From NCBI GenBank assembly GCA_029204225.1, contig CM055106.1:3824039-3888038 (forward strand): DNA of 64,000 nucleotides, written 5' to 3'. Position numbers and translations under genes: made by a program. Source of the DNA: Diphasiastrum complanatum (taxonomy: Eukaryota; Streptophyta; Lycopodiopsida; Lycopodiales; Lycopodiaceae). How positions within the stretch are numbered: the stretch's first letter is position 1; each line of letters opens with the position of its first letter. Positions 23,608 to 31,935 of this stretch are shown piece by piece. The notes under the pieces are model-generated. The model saw only the letters and a list, made by a program, of their open reading frames with translations, was not told where the DNA came from and did no database searches.

Positions 23608-25808
23608 ACCTGGAATCTTTTTCTAGAATCACACTCAAATGTCCTATCCACGTGCATTTCAGGCATATATCTTCATAGTTTGAAAGGACTACAATGCTGA
23701 CACTTAATCCTAATGTTATGCGTTTAGGTTTTAGCAGTTCTGATGGTAACATGAATCGTATGCAACCCAAGCAACTTTTTCCACTTCCACAAGCCCAAAA
23801 TTTCTAAGTTATATGCACATGAAGCATGAACATACCCCCTAGTTCCAAATCCTCCCATCCATACTCACTGAACTCTGCATCAAATGGACCTCCTTTCTGA
23901 TTCCCCAGAAGTTTTGCAGCTTCCACCAGACGACGTCGACAAATGGCTACATTGCCAGTGGCAAAAAATGCAGCAGAATGATCCTACAAACCAAGTCCAC
24001 ATTACTAATCTCAATTGCAAATGTCAGTGATGTGTGGTTTTACTCAGGTTAGAGCAGCGACCGTTAGAAAAGTAGGAACAGAGTGAAACCAAAAATCTGA
24101 GGATTAAACTTATGAAACGACCTATCAAAAATGAAAAGACTGTGTCCTTCGTGTTTTTACAAAGCAAAATGATATATTGAAGGACACTTGAAGAGCTTAA
24201 ATGCTATATCAAACTTCGATAAGCATTATAAAGCACAGGCATTTGCACATGCGCTGATCACAGATGCCAGGCTTGTGTAAAAGAAAAGCAGCCACTAGAA
24301 ATTGTCCTGACATCACTAACTTAGCTCAAAGTAAAGTAAACGGAGGAAGCATTCAATATTCATGCCTCTTAGTATCACTTGTCCCAATGCTTTTTTGATG
24401 ACAAAGTCAATAGAACAGCTTCATGCACTTTAGTACCACTCCACTCCAGAATCTTTTTGCTGACAAAGCAAGCAGAGTAGCTTCAGATTCACAGCTCTTA
24501 GATTCATGCTTGGATGAACATATACCAAGTTGCGTGGGGCAAGGACAAGTAGTTCAGAAGTAGAAACATCGAAGAGAACTCAAGAAGGGAGTGAAGCTAA
24601 AGCAAAAACAACAGGAAAACAAAAGGTATCTGTGTAAAATAGGGCATGGCAAAGTCAGCTAGGTAATTTAGCAAGAATTTTAAATATTTCCAAAAATACA
24701 GGTAGTGATTCACTTGAGCATGTCGTCATCAAGGTGTGCCACAGAGAATATTCTAAAAAAAATTGTATCAGGCAGCGTGAACTGTTGAAGTAAAATCATT
24801 TGTCCGCATTAGAGCAGGTGAAACTCTCCTTATTATTGAAAATTAGAAATAAACTTTTCGATCAACCAGTTAGAAGACTCCACACACACCAAAGCCACAC
24901 TATTGTCTGAAAATGCGCAAACTTTAAACCTATTAGAACAATGAACCCCTTACAAGGATATGTACCGTGATTTTGAAAGCTTCAGACTCTGGGCTCTCAA
25001 AATTGTCAGTATTAACAACACGGCCATAGGTAAAAGCTCGATCATCATTGTCCTCAACATGTGCGGCTTTTAGAGCTTCTGCATGTGCCTTCAAAAAGCG
25101 CTTTGTCACTACCAAATCGGAGTCAATGAAAACAATGATGCTTCCTAGGGCATGCTTGAATCCCAAATTTCTTGCTTTGGTTGCTCCGGCGTGTTGCTGC
25201 CGCAACAGTTTGACATGAGGAAACCGTTTGCTTTGCACCGGGGGTTGATCTTCTCCGATCCTCCATTCAAGACCGTCATATTCTGCTGACCAAGTAGTTT
25301 CGTCTCTGCCTCCAAGCAGGTATTCAATGGTGCCATCAATAGAACCGTCATCCACCACAACAACCTCATAAGCCTTGATTCCGGCTTGCTCAAATTCAAT
25401 CTGCTCTTCCAAAGCTCTCAAACATTTACGCAGTATAGGCAGCCGATTGTAGGTGGGAATAATTACACTCCATAACCCATAATCGCCATTCTTCTCATGC
25501 TCACTCACCTCCTCGTATGTCCACAGATGATCCTCCACATCTTGGATCTGCTGCCTTTTCAACAAAACTTCCCCTCCTTCTACAGCTCCTGAAAAAGACT
25601 TGCCAAAGCAGCTACAGGGTGCTCTAGATCTTTGTGGTGACAACCCTAATGCTGATGATATCTGACAATAACTGGAACTATTTCTCAGCAGTTTTTGAGA
25701 ACAGAAACCTGAGGTGGCTACAGGCAGCAGCAGGCCATTGACAGGAGCAGAGAAACCAAGCATGGGCAACAGAATCTGAGCAGTTTCACAGCAGAATAGA
25801 ATTGGCAT
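11251..25808 (-). CDS. family-2 glycosyltransferase (GT-A fold), four exons with a 12-kb intron
   Basis: I assembled this gene from four coding exons on the minus strand: 25808-24966, 23983-23836, 11801-11695 and 11514-11251. All introns are GT-AG and all phases agree, giving at least 454 codons without a stop. Residues 1-90 are hydrophobic and Ser/Cys/Arg-rich and could be an organelle transit peptide. The GT2 core follows: VIIPTYNR at 115-122, the nucleotide-sugar-binding DDGS at 153-156, and the metal-binding DSD at 229-231. Exon 2 holds [11 protein letters not shown] and ends in GWEDLELG (323-330), the acceptor-side motif of GT2 enzymes. Exon 3 has GYHWHPSF and exon 4 the [10 protein letters not shown] region typical of the C-terminus of bacterial and plastid-type GT2 proteins. 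By family it should move a sugar from a nucleotide-sugar donor; the acceptor is unknown. The last short exon with the stop codon is not fixed: one candidate starts after an AG near 11015 and would add only a few residues. The intact frame argues for a working gene despite the transposon-filled intron. Confidence 0.85.
11695..11801 (-). CDS. glycosyltransferase exon 3
   Basis: This exon is 107 nt after the acceptor GACTATGTAG. Its first two bases complete a Val codon with the final G of exon 2, giving LGVRLRQGG as expected after GWEDLELG. It ends LIEQ at the donor CAG|GTGTAC. A nearby alternative acceptor (TTTTTTCAG about 55 bp upstream) would hit a stop at once, so I rejected it. A likely branch point, CTAAT, lies between the two. 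Confidence 0.86.
12008..12036. repeat. (CT)n microsatellite
   Basis: About 29 bp of pure CT lie inside intron 2. A second purine tract, (GA)n with one GTGA break, lies at 12188-12223, forming a loose inverted pair. Confidence 0.9.
12188..12223. repeat. (GA)n microsatellite
   Basis: About 36 bp of GA with a single interruption; it could pair with the (CT)n at 12008-12036 in the intron transcript. Confidence 0.9.
12240..12487 (-). repeat. LTR fragment with polypurine tract (minus strand)
   Basis: On the minus strand, ATTAAGGGGGGG (plus 12474-12485) is followed by TGTTGAAACATAATG, the layout of a polypurine tract and the 5' end of a 3' LTR. The internal region that should lie to the right is not recognisable, so only this junction survives. 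Confidence 0.55.
12700..12790. repeat. GC-rich G-tract/C-tract block
   Basis: Two similar units each have a G-run followed by a CCCCCC run: GGGGGTTCGGGGGGCAG with AGCCCCCCG, then GGGGGTCCGGCGGGCG with AGCCCCCC. Each can fold as a hairpin, and the G-runs could form a quadruplex. The block lies directly before the gypsy gag, so it may be its LTR or leader. Confidence 0.6.
12852..13440 (+). pseudogene. gypsy gag with zinc knuckle
   Basis: Retrotrans_gag domain: [46 protein letters not shown] (residues 30-160 of the frame opening at 12852). A frameshift near 13340 moves the knuckle [13 protein letters not shown] into the next frame. Capsid plus nucleocapsid role in the live element. Confidence 0.82.
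13440..13729 (+). pseudogene. gypsy aspartic protease
   Basis: The flap and active-site region reads [17 protein letters not shown] with the catalytic DTGSS intact near 13685, followed by a TAG at 13727-13729. The remaining half of the protease (to about 13960) is out of frame. Confidence 0.78.
13994..14872 (+). pseudogene. gypsy reverse transcriptase
   Basis: It has [60 protein letters not shown] and the active site FVDDIL at 14714-14731, all standard gypsy RT blocks. A TAG at 14552-14554 replaces the Gln after SGYH and the frame shifts afterwards. The thumb ends at IEYLGHVV, then the element is cut. Confidence 0.85.
14873..15479. other. unassigned intronic sequence starting with telomere-like repeats
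   Basis: It begins TAAACCCTAAACCC and contains a second AACCCTAAACCTTAAACC near 14973. CACATACGGCTGG occurs twice (about 15122 and 15212), a short direct repeat. There is no coding domain. Confidence 0.4.
15480..15890 (-). pseudogene. copia gag, 5' part only
   Basis: On the minus strand it starts about 95 bp after the PBS. It reads [30 protein letters not shown] and later [19 protein letters not shown], a Gag of the copia type. It stops near 15480 where the element is broken, with no zinc knuckle. Confidence 0.62.
15973..15984 (-). other. primer-binding site, initiator tRNA-Met
   Basis: TGGTATCAGAGC on the minus strand lies one base after the LTR end, the standard plant retroelement PBS. 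Confidence 0.85.
15986..17002 (-). repeat. complete 5' LTR of an intronic copia element (1,017 bp)
   Basis: On the minus strand it begins TGTTGAAATATAAACC and ends TTTTGACAACA, giving perfect inverted ends TGTTG/CAACA, and is followed by a one-base spacer and the PBS. The partner 3' LTR is not found in the window. Confidence 0.78.
17040..17430. repeat. GC-rich block and long (GA)n tracts
   Basis: A GC-rich segment with repeated CGCGTCC/GGACGCG motifs (17048-17110) is followed by about 56 bp of pure GA (17186-17241) and further GAGAGA runs to about 17430, including TTTAGGGTTTAGGGT at about 17386. Translations of this tract are low complexity, not protein. Confidence 0.8.
17431..18179. other. 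unassigned intronic sequence
   Basis: There is no coding motif. A G-rich inverted element lies around 18115-18165 (CACGTTCCGG and GAACGTGTTCTG). It may be the degraded end of a DNA transposon next to the hAT remnant, but no terminal repeat pair is found. Confidence 0.35.
18180..19150 (-). pseudogene. hAT-like (DUF659) transposase remnant
   Basis: On the minus strand, [11 protein letters not shown] is followed after a frameshift by [19 protein letters not shown], the DUF659 signature of plant hAT-type transposases. Further on, SVFGEEFW-like residues ([10 protein letters not shown]) match the next conserved block. Stops and frame changes are frequent. No 8-bp target duplication or inverted ends can be paired. 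It lies in intron 2 in the sense direction of the host gene. Confidence 0.7.
19690..20460 (-). pseudogene. gypsy integrase
   Basis: The zinc-binding HHCC domain reads [18 protein letters not shown] then a degraded CxxC. The core has [19 protein letters not shown] and TPYYPRE (second Asp and Glu context, about 19900-20000), then [15 protein letters not shown]. Several stops. Confidence 0.75.
20470..21253 (-). pseudogene. gypsy pre-RT and reverse transcriptase
   Basis: It has [13 protein letters not shown] near the end of the frame opening at 21253, then [71 protein letters not shown] and [12 protein letters not shown]. Frames alternate. The YxDD region is deleted: ATFE joins directly to integrase. 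Confidence 0.8.
21706..22114 (-). pseudogene. gypsy gag nucleocapsid with three CCHC knuckles
   Basis: Knuckles: [14 protein letters not shown] (22114-22073), CYNCGAPxHYSTKC with a stop at x (21818-21777) and [14 protein letters not shown] (21747-21706). The first is separated from the others by about 255 bp of acidic sequence ([11 protein letters not shown]). Three knuckles is more than the one or two usual for gypsy Gag. Confidence 0.72.
22201..23543. other. unassigned intronic block
   Basis: The open frame at 22273-22518 has no recognisable domain. Near 22496 a splice-acceptor-like TTCTTATGCAG and, about 85 bp on, a donor-like TTTTTG|GTATGT bracket an exon-sized segment on the plus strand, but each frame has a stop. 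Confidence 0.35.
23544..23606. repeat. (CT)n microsatellite in intron 2
   Basis: About 63 bp of uninterrupted CT lie 230 bp downstream of exon 2 in the host-gene sense. Open frames over it are SLSLSL or ERERER artefacts. Confidence 0.95.
23836..23983 (-). CDS. glycosyltransferase exon 2
   Basis: This exon is 148 nt, beginning after TTTGTAG and ending GAACTAGGGG|GTATG (phase 1). It encodes the ATGN and GWEDLELG motifs that complete the GT2 catalytic domain. It is too short to show up as a long open frame and was found by reading on from the exon 1 donor. Confidence 0.87.
24966..25808 (-). CDS. glycosyltransferase exon 1 (start codon, transit-like N-terminus, GT2 core)
   Basis: This exon has 281 codons. 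The ATG at 25808-25806 is the first in-frame Met after the upstream region. The donor is ACG|GTACAT, phase 0. It carries the [12 protein letters not shown] and DSD motifs. Translation past the donor adds only nine meaningless residues before a stop, which supports splicing here. Intron 1 (23984-24965, 982 bp) shows no TE that I recognise. Confidence 0.88.
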
Positions 25809-25840
25809 AGCCTCTATTAGAACTAGATGAGATGCTAGAC

Positions 25841-25913
25841 TGTTAGGGTTTAGAAGAGAAGGAATTGGTGCAATTCAAAAGGCAGAAGAGACGAGGTGAC
25901 AAATTAGGGTTTT
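25841..25913 (-). promoter_or_regulatory. two telo-box motifs (AAACCCTA) upstream of the glycosyltransferase ATG
   Basis: AAACCCTAACA (minus strand, 25841-25851) and AAAACCCTAATTT (25901-25913) lie 33-105 bp upstream of the start codon. The telo-box is a known plant promoter or 5'UTR motif of broadly expressed genes. No clear TATA box is seen, which would fit a housekeeping promoter; that is inference. Confidence 0.45.
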
Positions 25914-26769
25914 GAAGACAAATGATATGCAATGTGTTCCCACAAGCCATTCTCCTCAGTTTTTTGAGGCAAGCTCTTTAGATGTCACTACCCATAGGTC
26001 GAGGTCGAGGTTAGGGTTTGAGCTTACGCCTTCTCGGTGCAATAAAAACCATACCCAACAACCTTTTTTTAAAGACACTCTCAAAACCAAAGCACTATTA
26101 TGTGCTTGATCCATTCTGCTATTGTTATTATCCAATGGGGATGGCTCAATTGCTTAGCTTGGCATCCAGAGTTCCTTTTGCGCCCAAGTTTGAGACTTCC
26201 CTTGGACACCAAAAAGCATTCCCTAAAAATGTGAGAGATTTGGCTTGTGAGACACAACAAAATGTGGTTCATCTTCCCACAGGTGGTGAGTTGGTGTCTT
26301 GTGGTGGGCTCACGCCACCCCAAGTTGGAATATTTGTGATCCCATGGTTGATAAAACCGAAAGCACTTACTTCGGTTCAACTAAATGGCCTTTTCAAATT
26401 TATGTTATGGGTAAAGTCCTAGAGCCTCAAGTTTCTTCTAGTTTGACCAAATGGCCTTTCCTAAAAGGCTGCACTCGTAGCATCTCTCCTTCGCATTGTG
26501 TTCTGACATGCAACATACATTTCAAATGATCAGGGAAGTCGGCTCTATTTCACATTTACTATCAAGTTTTTGGCCTTGCCTTGCAAAGGCAATACTATGT
26601 GGTGAGGTCGGTCAATGGAGTTTGAAAAAAAGTCAATATTAAAGGATATTATGTGGTGGTGGTCTTAATTTTTAAGGCTAAACACTAGTTGAGGGTTAAA
26701 ATAAGATGCATTTGTTGCCAATTAAAAAGTAGTATAAAGTCATGCAATGTTTGCATGAGCCATAAGCAA
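25914..26769. other. intergenic, nothing supported
   Basis: The plus-strand frame 26018-26422 has no domain match that I recognise and no splice or family context. It is treated as chance. Confidence 0.45.
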
Positions 26770-27340
26770 AAGCAAAAGCTATTTTCATTGGCCTGATCGG
26801 ATGGCTGATGTACCTTACAGATAACACACGTCCTGACATTGCTTATGCCATGTTCAAGATGAGCCAATTCTGTACAAATCTAGGCTCAACTCATTGGAAG
26901 ATTGCGAAACAAATTTTGCAATACCTTCAATTAACATAATCTCGTGATGCAGGGTTCCAGATGCTTTCCTACAGTGATGCTAGTTGGGCATCTCTCAAGG
27001 ACGACTGCAAAAGTGTCTCAAGAGGATGCACCATCGCGTTAGGAGCAACAATTCTCTGGGTCAACAAGAAGCAGACCGTTGTGGCTTAGTCATCCTGCGA
27101 AGCAGAGTACGTTGCAGCAGCAAAGATGGCTAATGAAATCATTTGGCTCAAACGGTTCCTTGACGAACTCGGCGAAACAAGAAATGAGCCTCTGATTTTG
27201 CACGACATCTGACAAAGGATCTTGTGTTCCACTCAAGGACGAAACACATCGCAATCAAGTATCACTTGATAAGGGATCTTATCGGGAAGAAGATGTTGTA
27301 GACTATTTTCATTGGAACAAAGGAGATGGCGGCTGACATT
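26770..27340 (+). pseudogene. copia RT end and RNase H (element D)
   Basis: It reads GWLMYLTDNTRPDIAYAM, GSTHWKIAKQILQYLQ, then RNase H YSDASWASLKDD, WVNKKQTVVA and SCEAEYVAAAKMANEIIWLKRF. Stops at about 26937, 27088 and 27211. It is close to the RNase H of copia copy 1 and is followed by an E-type LTR. Confidence 0.78.
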
Positions 27341-27344
27341 TTCA

Positions 27345-27700
27345 CAAACTGCTATCGCTTGTGTATCTCATTCACTTGTTTTATCAATTCCGCACACTGG
27401 TTCAGTTTTGTTGAATGTTGTATTAATCTATAACGTAGATCAGCAGTGTTGGTCTACTTTCTGGAAGATTGTAGGAATGATATAGCAGGCAGTGACCAAC
27501 AATCACATCTGAAATCCATCTGAATTCATTTCATTCGTGATTGATTTTGCTTCAGCAATGTCAATATCGGAACTCGTTCAAGTTTCATTTCGCTTCGCTT
27601 CGTTTTATCCAATTTCGCTTTGTTTCATTTCGTTTCGTTACAGAGCTTGATTGATATTTGCAATTCGCGTTCCATCGTTCAATATTATTTCGCATCAGAT
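27345..27700 (+). repeat. family-E LTR fragment (3' side of element D)
   Basis: It matches the E LTR at 44380-44760: ATTCCGCAC, TTGTTGAATG, AACGTAGATCAG, GATTGTAGGAATGATATAG in the same order, then a CTTCG/TTTCG-rich run at 27590-27650. It stops where the LTR of element A begins on the other strand. Confidence 0.7.
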
Positions 27701-27891
27701 ATGTCGAACACGTCAGGTAGGTCAAAATGTTAGACTTCCTGATATGTCGGCCAAGTCGGGCTTCCCCAATAAGTCGGGTGCCACTCTCATGCGTGTCTTC
27801 AATTATAGAGGATTTGTGTGACAATGCATGCAGCGATGAATGAAACTAGATTAACATGAGATTTAGGAGAGTAGAGGAGAAAAATCCAACA
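27701..27891 (-). repeat. 3' LTR start of element A
   Basis: On the minus strand it begins TGTTGGATTTTTCTCC at 27891 straight after a polypurine tract. GACTTATTGGGGAAGCCCGACTT near 27770 forms a short repeat. The left end is not defined. Confidence 0.6.
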
Positions 27892-27900
27892 GCCCCTCTT
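27892..27900 (-). other. polypurine tract of element A
   Basis: AAGAGGGGC (minus strand) follows the pol end KIKAFTDPD and its stop, and precedes TGTTGG. Confidence 0.7.
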
Positions 27901-28373
27901 AATCTGGATCCGTGAATGCCTTGATCTTCAGATTAAGCAATGCACACAATTTGTTGTGTACATTAATGCTCAATGCCTTGGTGAACACATATGCAATCAT
28001 GTGTAACATTTGACAATATATTAAGCTTACCTCTCTGTCGAGAATCTTGCCTTTGATATCGAATCTCAATGTGCTTACTCCTAGAGTGAAATCTAGGGTT
28101 GGCCGGTAAGGCAATGTCACTCTGATTATGATAGAATATAATTGATACGATAGGAGGGCTCGAATCAATGAGTGCTTGTTGACTATTGTACTGAAAGTCT
28201 CATTGTAGTCGATGTTGGGGATCTGAGCGAATAGTCATGCTAGTAGTCGAGCCTTCCTTCAATCAATAGCTCCATTGGTGTTGTACTTGATCTTAAAGAC
28301 CCATTTGCAATCGATAAGATTGTTGCAAGTGGGAGCTTTGACTAGTGACCATGTCTGGTTTTTTATCATAGTG
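27899..28373 (-). pseudogene. element A: RT segment and RNase H end (3' part)
   Basis: The RT start (MIKNQTWSLVKAP, CKWVFKIKYNTNGAID) reads at 28365-28259. It then jumps to the RNase H tail ending AYVFTKALS and KIKAFTDPD at 27899. The RT segment is the direct continuation of the coding sequence at 35383-35553; element B sits exactly between them. Confidence 0.8.
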
Positions 28374-28378
28374 GAGGA

Positions 28379-29399
28379 TGTCGTAAAATGAGGTGATGAC
28401 CGACAGCGGAAGCTCGAGGCTTTGAGCGTAGGCGTGTAGGAACGGAAACGCAACAGTTAGCAGCAGAAATATTCAAGTAGAATGATCCATACAGAATTGC
28501 GCAAATGAACAACGCAGTAGTGAGACAAAAATTGCACTCTGATTAATATCAACAGTGAGTACAATGGCTTGAAGTAATAACTTCAGCTTGTTGAGCATGA
28601 TAATGTTGGCTACATATAACTATGATTGAAAAAGAGATTCAATTAACACTTACATAGCTTGATTCAGCTAATATATATATTTACAAGTGTCGAGAAAAAA
28701 ATATCTTATGCCTTAACTGCCATTTACTCCAGTTTTGCATTTGTACAAAGTTGGTAATCGCCCTTACGATATTTGTTTCTCCAGCTGTTTTTAGGATTGA
28801 TGATAAGTTGGCGACGTCAGTTTGCCAATGTAGCAAAAACGCGAAAAACCCAAAGGTACCCTTATACTGAAGGTATGCAAATCCTGAAGGTGCCCTTAGA
28901 CTTAAGGTATGCAAATCACGAAGGCGCCTTTACACTGAAGGCAGCGAAGAAGGCGAAAAAGCCGAAGGTGCCTTAGACTGAAGGCAACGAAGAAGACGAA
29001 GGTGTCTTAGACTAAAGGCAGCGAAGAAGGCGAAGGTGCCTTAGAATTAAAGGTAGCGAAAAAGCCGAAGGTGCCTTAGACTAAAGGCAACGAAAAAAAT
29101 TGAAAAAGCTGAAGGTGTCTTAAAAAATGGTTTCTAAGGTTACTTTGTCGCATTTTTTGCGAAGGGGCAAAAAAGGAAAAAGTGCCTTAAACTGGTTTCT
29201 AAGGCATTTTGGCCACTTGGCCACTGTGTCACATTTTTCACAAAGGTGCGAAAAAAGGCTAAGGTGTTTAAAAATAGTTAAGGCAAAAAATTTGTAAAGG
29301 AAAAAATGTGAAGGGCTGAAAACATGTAGTCGGCCTTCGGTTTTCAGGATGCTCATCACTTGAACGATTTGTTTAAGGCTAAGCATAAGAAATCTTAAA
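28379..29399 (-). repeat. 3' LTR of element B (about 1.02 kb) with internal minisatellite
   Basis: It runs from TTTAAGATTTCTTATG (29399) to TTTTACGACA (28379) on the minus strand. The stretch 28850-29110 is a minisatellite of a 33-50 bp unit built on GAAGGTGCCTTAGACT and AAGGCAGCGAAGAAG. The same region is present in the 5' LTR at 34890-35377. Confidence 0.8.
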
Positions 29400-29408
29400 C
29401 TCCACCTT
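29400..29408 (-). other. polypurine tract of element B
   Basis: AAGGTGGAG (minus strand) overlaps the pol stop and precedes the 3' LTR. Confidence 0.7.
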
Positions 29409-30110
29409 AATGTGGATCCTGAAAAACTTTGATCTTCAGATTTGAGATGTTGCTCCTTTGATAGAGCCTTTGTGAAGTTGCTGCCATGTAGCTTGTTCTG
29501 CATAAAACCAATTCTACTTCCTTGTTGTGCACTTTCTCTCTAAGGTAATGATACCTGATTTTTATATGTTTGCTTCGAGAGTGAAATCTTGGATTGAGAG
29601 ATAACGCTATTGTGCTTTGATTGTCACAATAGATTGTTGTAGGAAGTGTTTGTGCAAGGTTGAGGTCTGCAAGCAGTTGCCTTAGCCAGATCGCCTCTTT
29701 GGTTGCATTGGTGGCAGTTATGTATTTGGATTTTGTTGATGATAATGCAACTGAGGTCTGCTTCCGGCTGTTCCATGAGATTGGGCCCTTGTATAAAAAT
29801 ACAAATCCATAAGTTGATTTTCTAGTGTCGACATTTCCTGCCCAATCCGCATTTGTGTAGGCTTCAAGGATGTTAACAGTGTGGCTGCCTCCATAGCAAA
29901 TGTTGAGAGTTTTCGTTGCCTGGATGTACTTCATGACCTTTGTTAGTGCCTTCCAATGAGTTAAGCCTGGATTTGACAAGAACTGGCTGAGTGCATTGAT
30001 CGAATATGCAAGGTCTGGTCGCGTGCAAATCATTGTGTACATCAGTGAGCCGATGATGGATTGAAACGGGTAGCACTTCATCTCCACCTTTTCTGCCTCA
30101 GTTTTAGGAG
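29407..30110 (-). pseudogene. element B RNase H
   Basis: A nearly intact frame opens at 30087: SIIGSLMYTMICTRPDLAYSI, NADWAGNVDTRKSTYGF, WNSRKQTSVALSSTKSKYI, YCDNQST, HIKIRYHYLREKV and end KIKVFQDPH. Copia normally has SSTEAEY; here it is SSTKSKY, losing a catalytic Glu. Upstream, element C separates it from its own RT. Confidence 0.82.
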
Positions 30111-30115
30111 ACTGT

Positions 30116-30622
30116 TGTCATGTGCCAAATCTAAGCAAATAGCAATTACAATGGAAGCAAAGCTAAGAGCAAGAAAAGTACAAAGCATTCACGATAGCAT
30201 ATCCATAGAAAGCTAGAAACACAAGGATCTTCATAGAATCACAATAGAAATGAAATGAAGAGTACAAAGCAATGTAAATGAGCATGGATTCATGTAGATA
30301 AGGCACATGAGACCTAGAAAAGGAAATCTCTATGGCTCACATTCACAAGGAAGCTAGAAGCTCTCACTTGCAAATGAGCCAAAAGATCCCAAAAAAGATG
30401 TCTCTTGCCTACTTATAGATAAGTCCCCTAACTTAACTAAACATAACTATCTTGAAGGATAATTAGCCCTTGTTAAGTATTATTTAGTCTACATTGGGCC
30501 CTTAGTGGCCTATTATCCTTATTAATTACTTTGAAGGGCCTAAAGAGAGAACCATCTTGTTCTTAAGGCTAATGGATATTTTAAGGCATTGATAAACACT
30601 GATGTACTAGAAGTACATGACA
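30116..30622 (-). repeat. 3' LTR of element C (507 bp)
   Basis: It starts and ends TGTCATGT/ACATGACA. It is followed on the plus strand by CTCCCCCTACTT, which on the minus strand is the purine run AAGTAGGGGGAG directly before the LTR, fixing element polarity as minus. It lacks about 31 bp that the other LTR has (33454-33475 region). Confidence 0.82.
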
Positions 30623-30634
30623 CTCCCCCTACTT
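30623..30634 (-). other. polypurine tract of element C
   Basis: AAGTAGGGGGAG on the minus strand abuts the 3' LTR. Confidence 0.75.
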
Positions 30635-31247
30635 AAACATTTTTGTCCCCAAAAATGAAGACGCTTGTTTGATCAGCTTGATCACCTTGGTTAAGTAGTC
30701 ATGATTGAGGATGTGTCGTCCAAAAACATGTTACCTCATTACAGATCCAAAGCTGTCGAATTGAATCCATTTTGCTAGCTTCAGACTGTAATCCTTGTTT
30801 CCCTGAAAGAAAAATGATGGTCAAAGAAGACGTTGATGAAGCACCATATTGTTTGTTGGCAACCAATCTGTATGGAATGGATAGAGTGTATCACTACAAT
30901 ATCCTCTTTTGTTTGCTTCCTCGACATCATACCAACTCGGATGCTTATCCAATTCCCTTGGATTCTTGGTCTTGTCTTACATCCGGCTCTTTTGTTGTAA
31001 ATGTTGTTTGACCAATTTGATGAAGAAAATTACAATTCTGTCATAAACAATGGTAGTCATGAATTGTTGTTCGTATATGAATGCTCCATATGAAGTAGTC
31101 AGCATGAATATTGACACTTTGTCATACAATGAAGCATATCTCTGGGCATATTGTTGACCAAAATATATTTCTTCTTTCGAATCTGGTCAATACCTCATTC
31201 ATAAGTGGTTGTGAATAACTGACCTGATTGACCTCAAAAATTGGCTC

Positions 31248-31920
31248 TCATTTTGAAATATAAGATCTGTAGTTGTCCATATAAATCGTTGAAGCATCAA
31301 TCCCGAATAGTGAAAGTTGAACCAGGGACTTGATGTTTCGATTGTTCCAAATAACCATTGATGAACAATCATTGTTGCCATTACTCAATTGAATATTTAT
31401 CTTGCTAGAGCCCACCGAGCAATGCAAACTTCTCCAAAGAAACTGATGTAGAATGCTGGCATATTTAAAATTCAGTTTCCAATAGAGTGTTGATTGATTG
31501 AGAGAATATTCCCAATCGTAATTCACGTCCATAGTTTTCAAATATAAATGCGAATTAGATGATGGCATTTGAGTTCTAGAGAATCCATAGAGATAAGGTT
31601 CCTCCAACAGAAGCCACTTGAAGCTCTTGAGTAATGGATCCATGAGGCATTGAAAAATAATCCAGAGTATTGATAATAGTTGGATTTCCATGGTATAGTA
31701 AAATCTCTTCTTTGTGGACAAGATCCTTATTGCTTACCTCAGACTCCATTAGATTGTTGTCAAAAATAAAAATATTCTCAAAAGCTCCCATATCGATTTG
31801 ACATGGTTTGTAGATCGGATCTTGATAATAACCACTCAATTTCAAGCCATGGAATGTCGGTGTCATATAGTCCTCAATCTGAAAGTTTGATGAATGTCTT
31901 GATCGACTTTCTTCGAGCAT
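31248..31920 (-). CDS. element C: two overlapping unrecognised frames
   Basis: Frames 31920-31576 and 31721-31248 overlap in different phases, suggesting one frameshifted protein. Visible stretches are FHGLKLSGYYQDPIYKPC and later MDVNYDWEYSLNQSTLYW. I find no RT, integrase, protease or envelope-like motif, and no transmembrane segment of note. Its place, after Gag, is where pol would be. Confidence 0.4.
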
Positions 31921-31935
31921 AGCAATATTCTCAAT

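Larger units (their letters stand above)
11802..23835 (-). other. giant intron 2 of the glycosyltransferase gene, filled with transposons
   Basis: This 12,034-bp intron lies between exons 2 and 3. It begins GTATG on the minus strand and ends CTATGTAG. It contains, in plus order, (CT)n and (GA)n tracts, an LTR end with polypurine tract, a gypsy gag-pro-RT, a copia LTR/PBS/gag, a GC-rich and GA-rich block, a hAT-like transposase remnant, a gypsy with three zinc knuckles, an unassigned 1.3-kb block and another long (CT)n. Confidence 0.82.

Noticed and set aside
23481-23770. Frames rich in Ser-Leu or Glu-Arg over the CT tract
   Set aside because: Artefacts of the (CT)n repeat on both strands.
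26018-26422. 134-residue plus-strand frame upstream of the glycosyltransferase
   Set aside because: No domain, no splice or promoter support, and the composition looks like chance.
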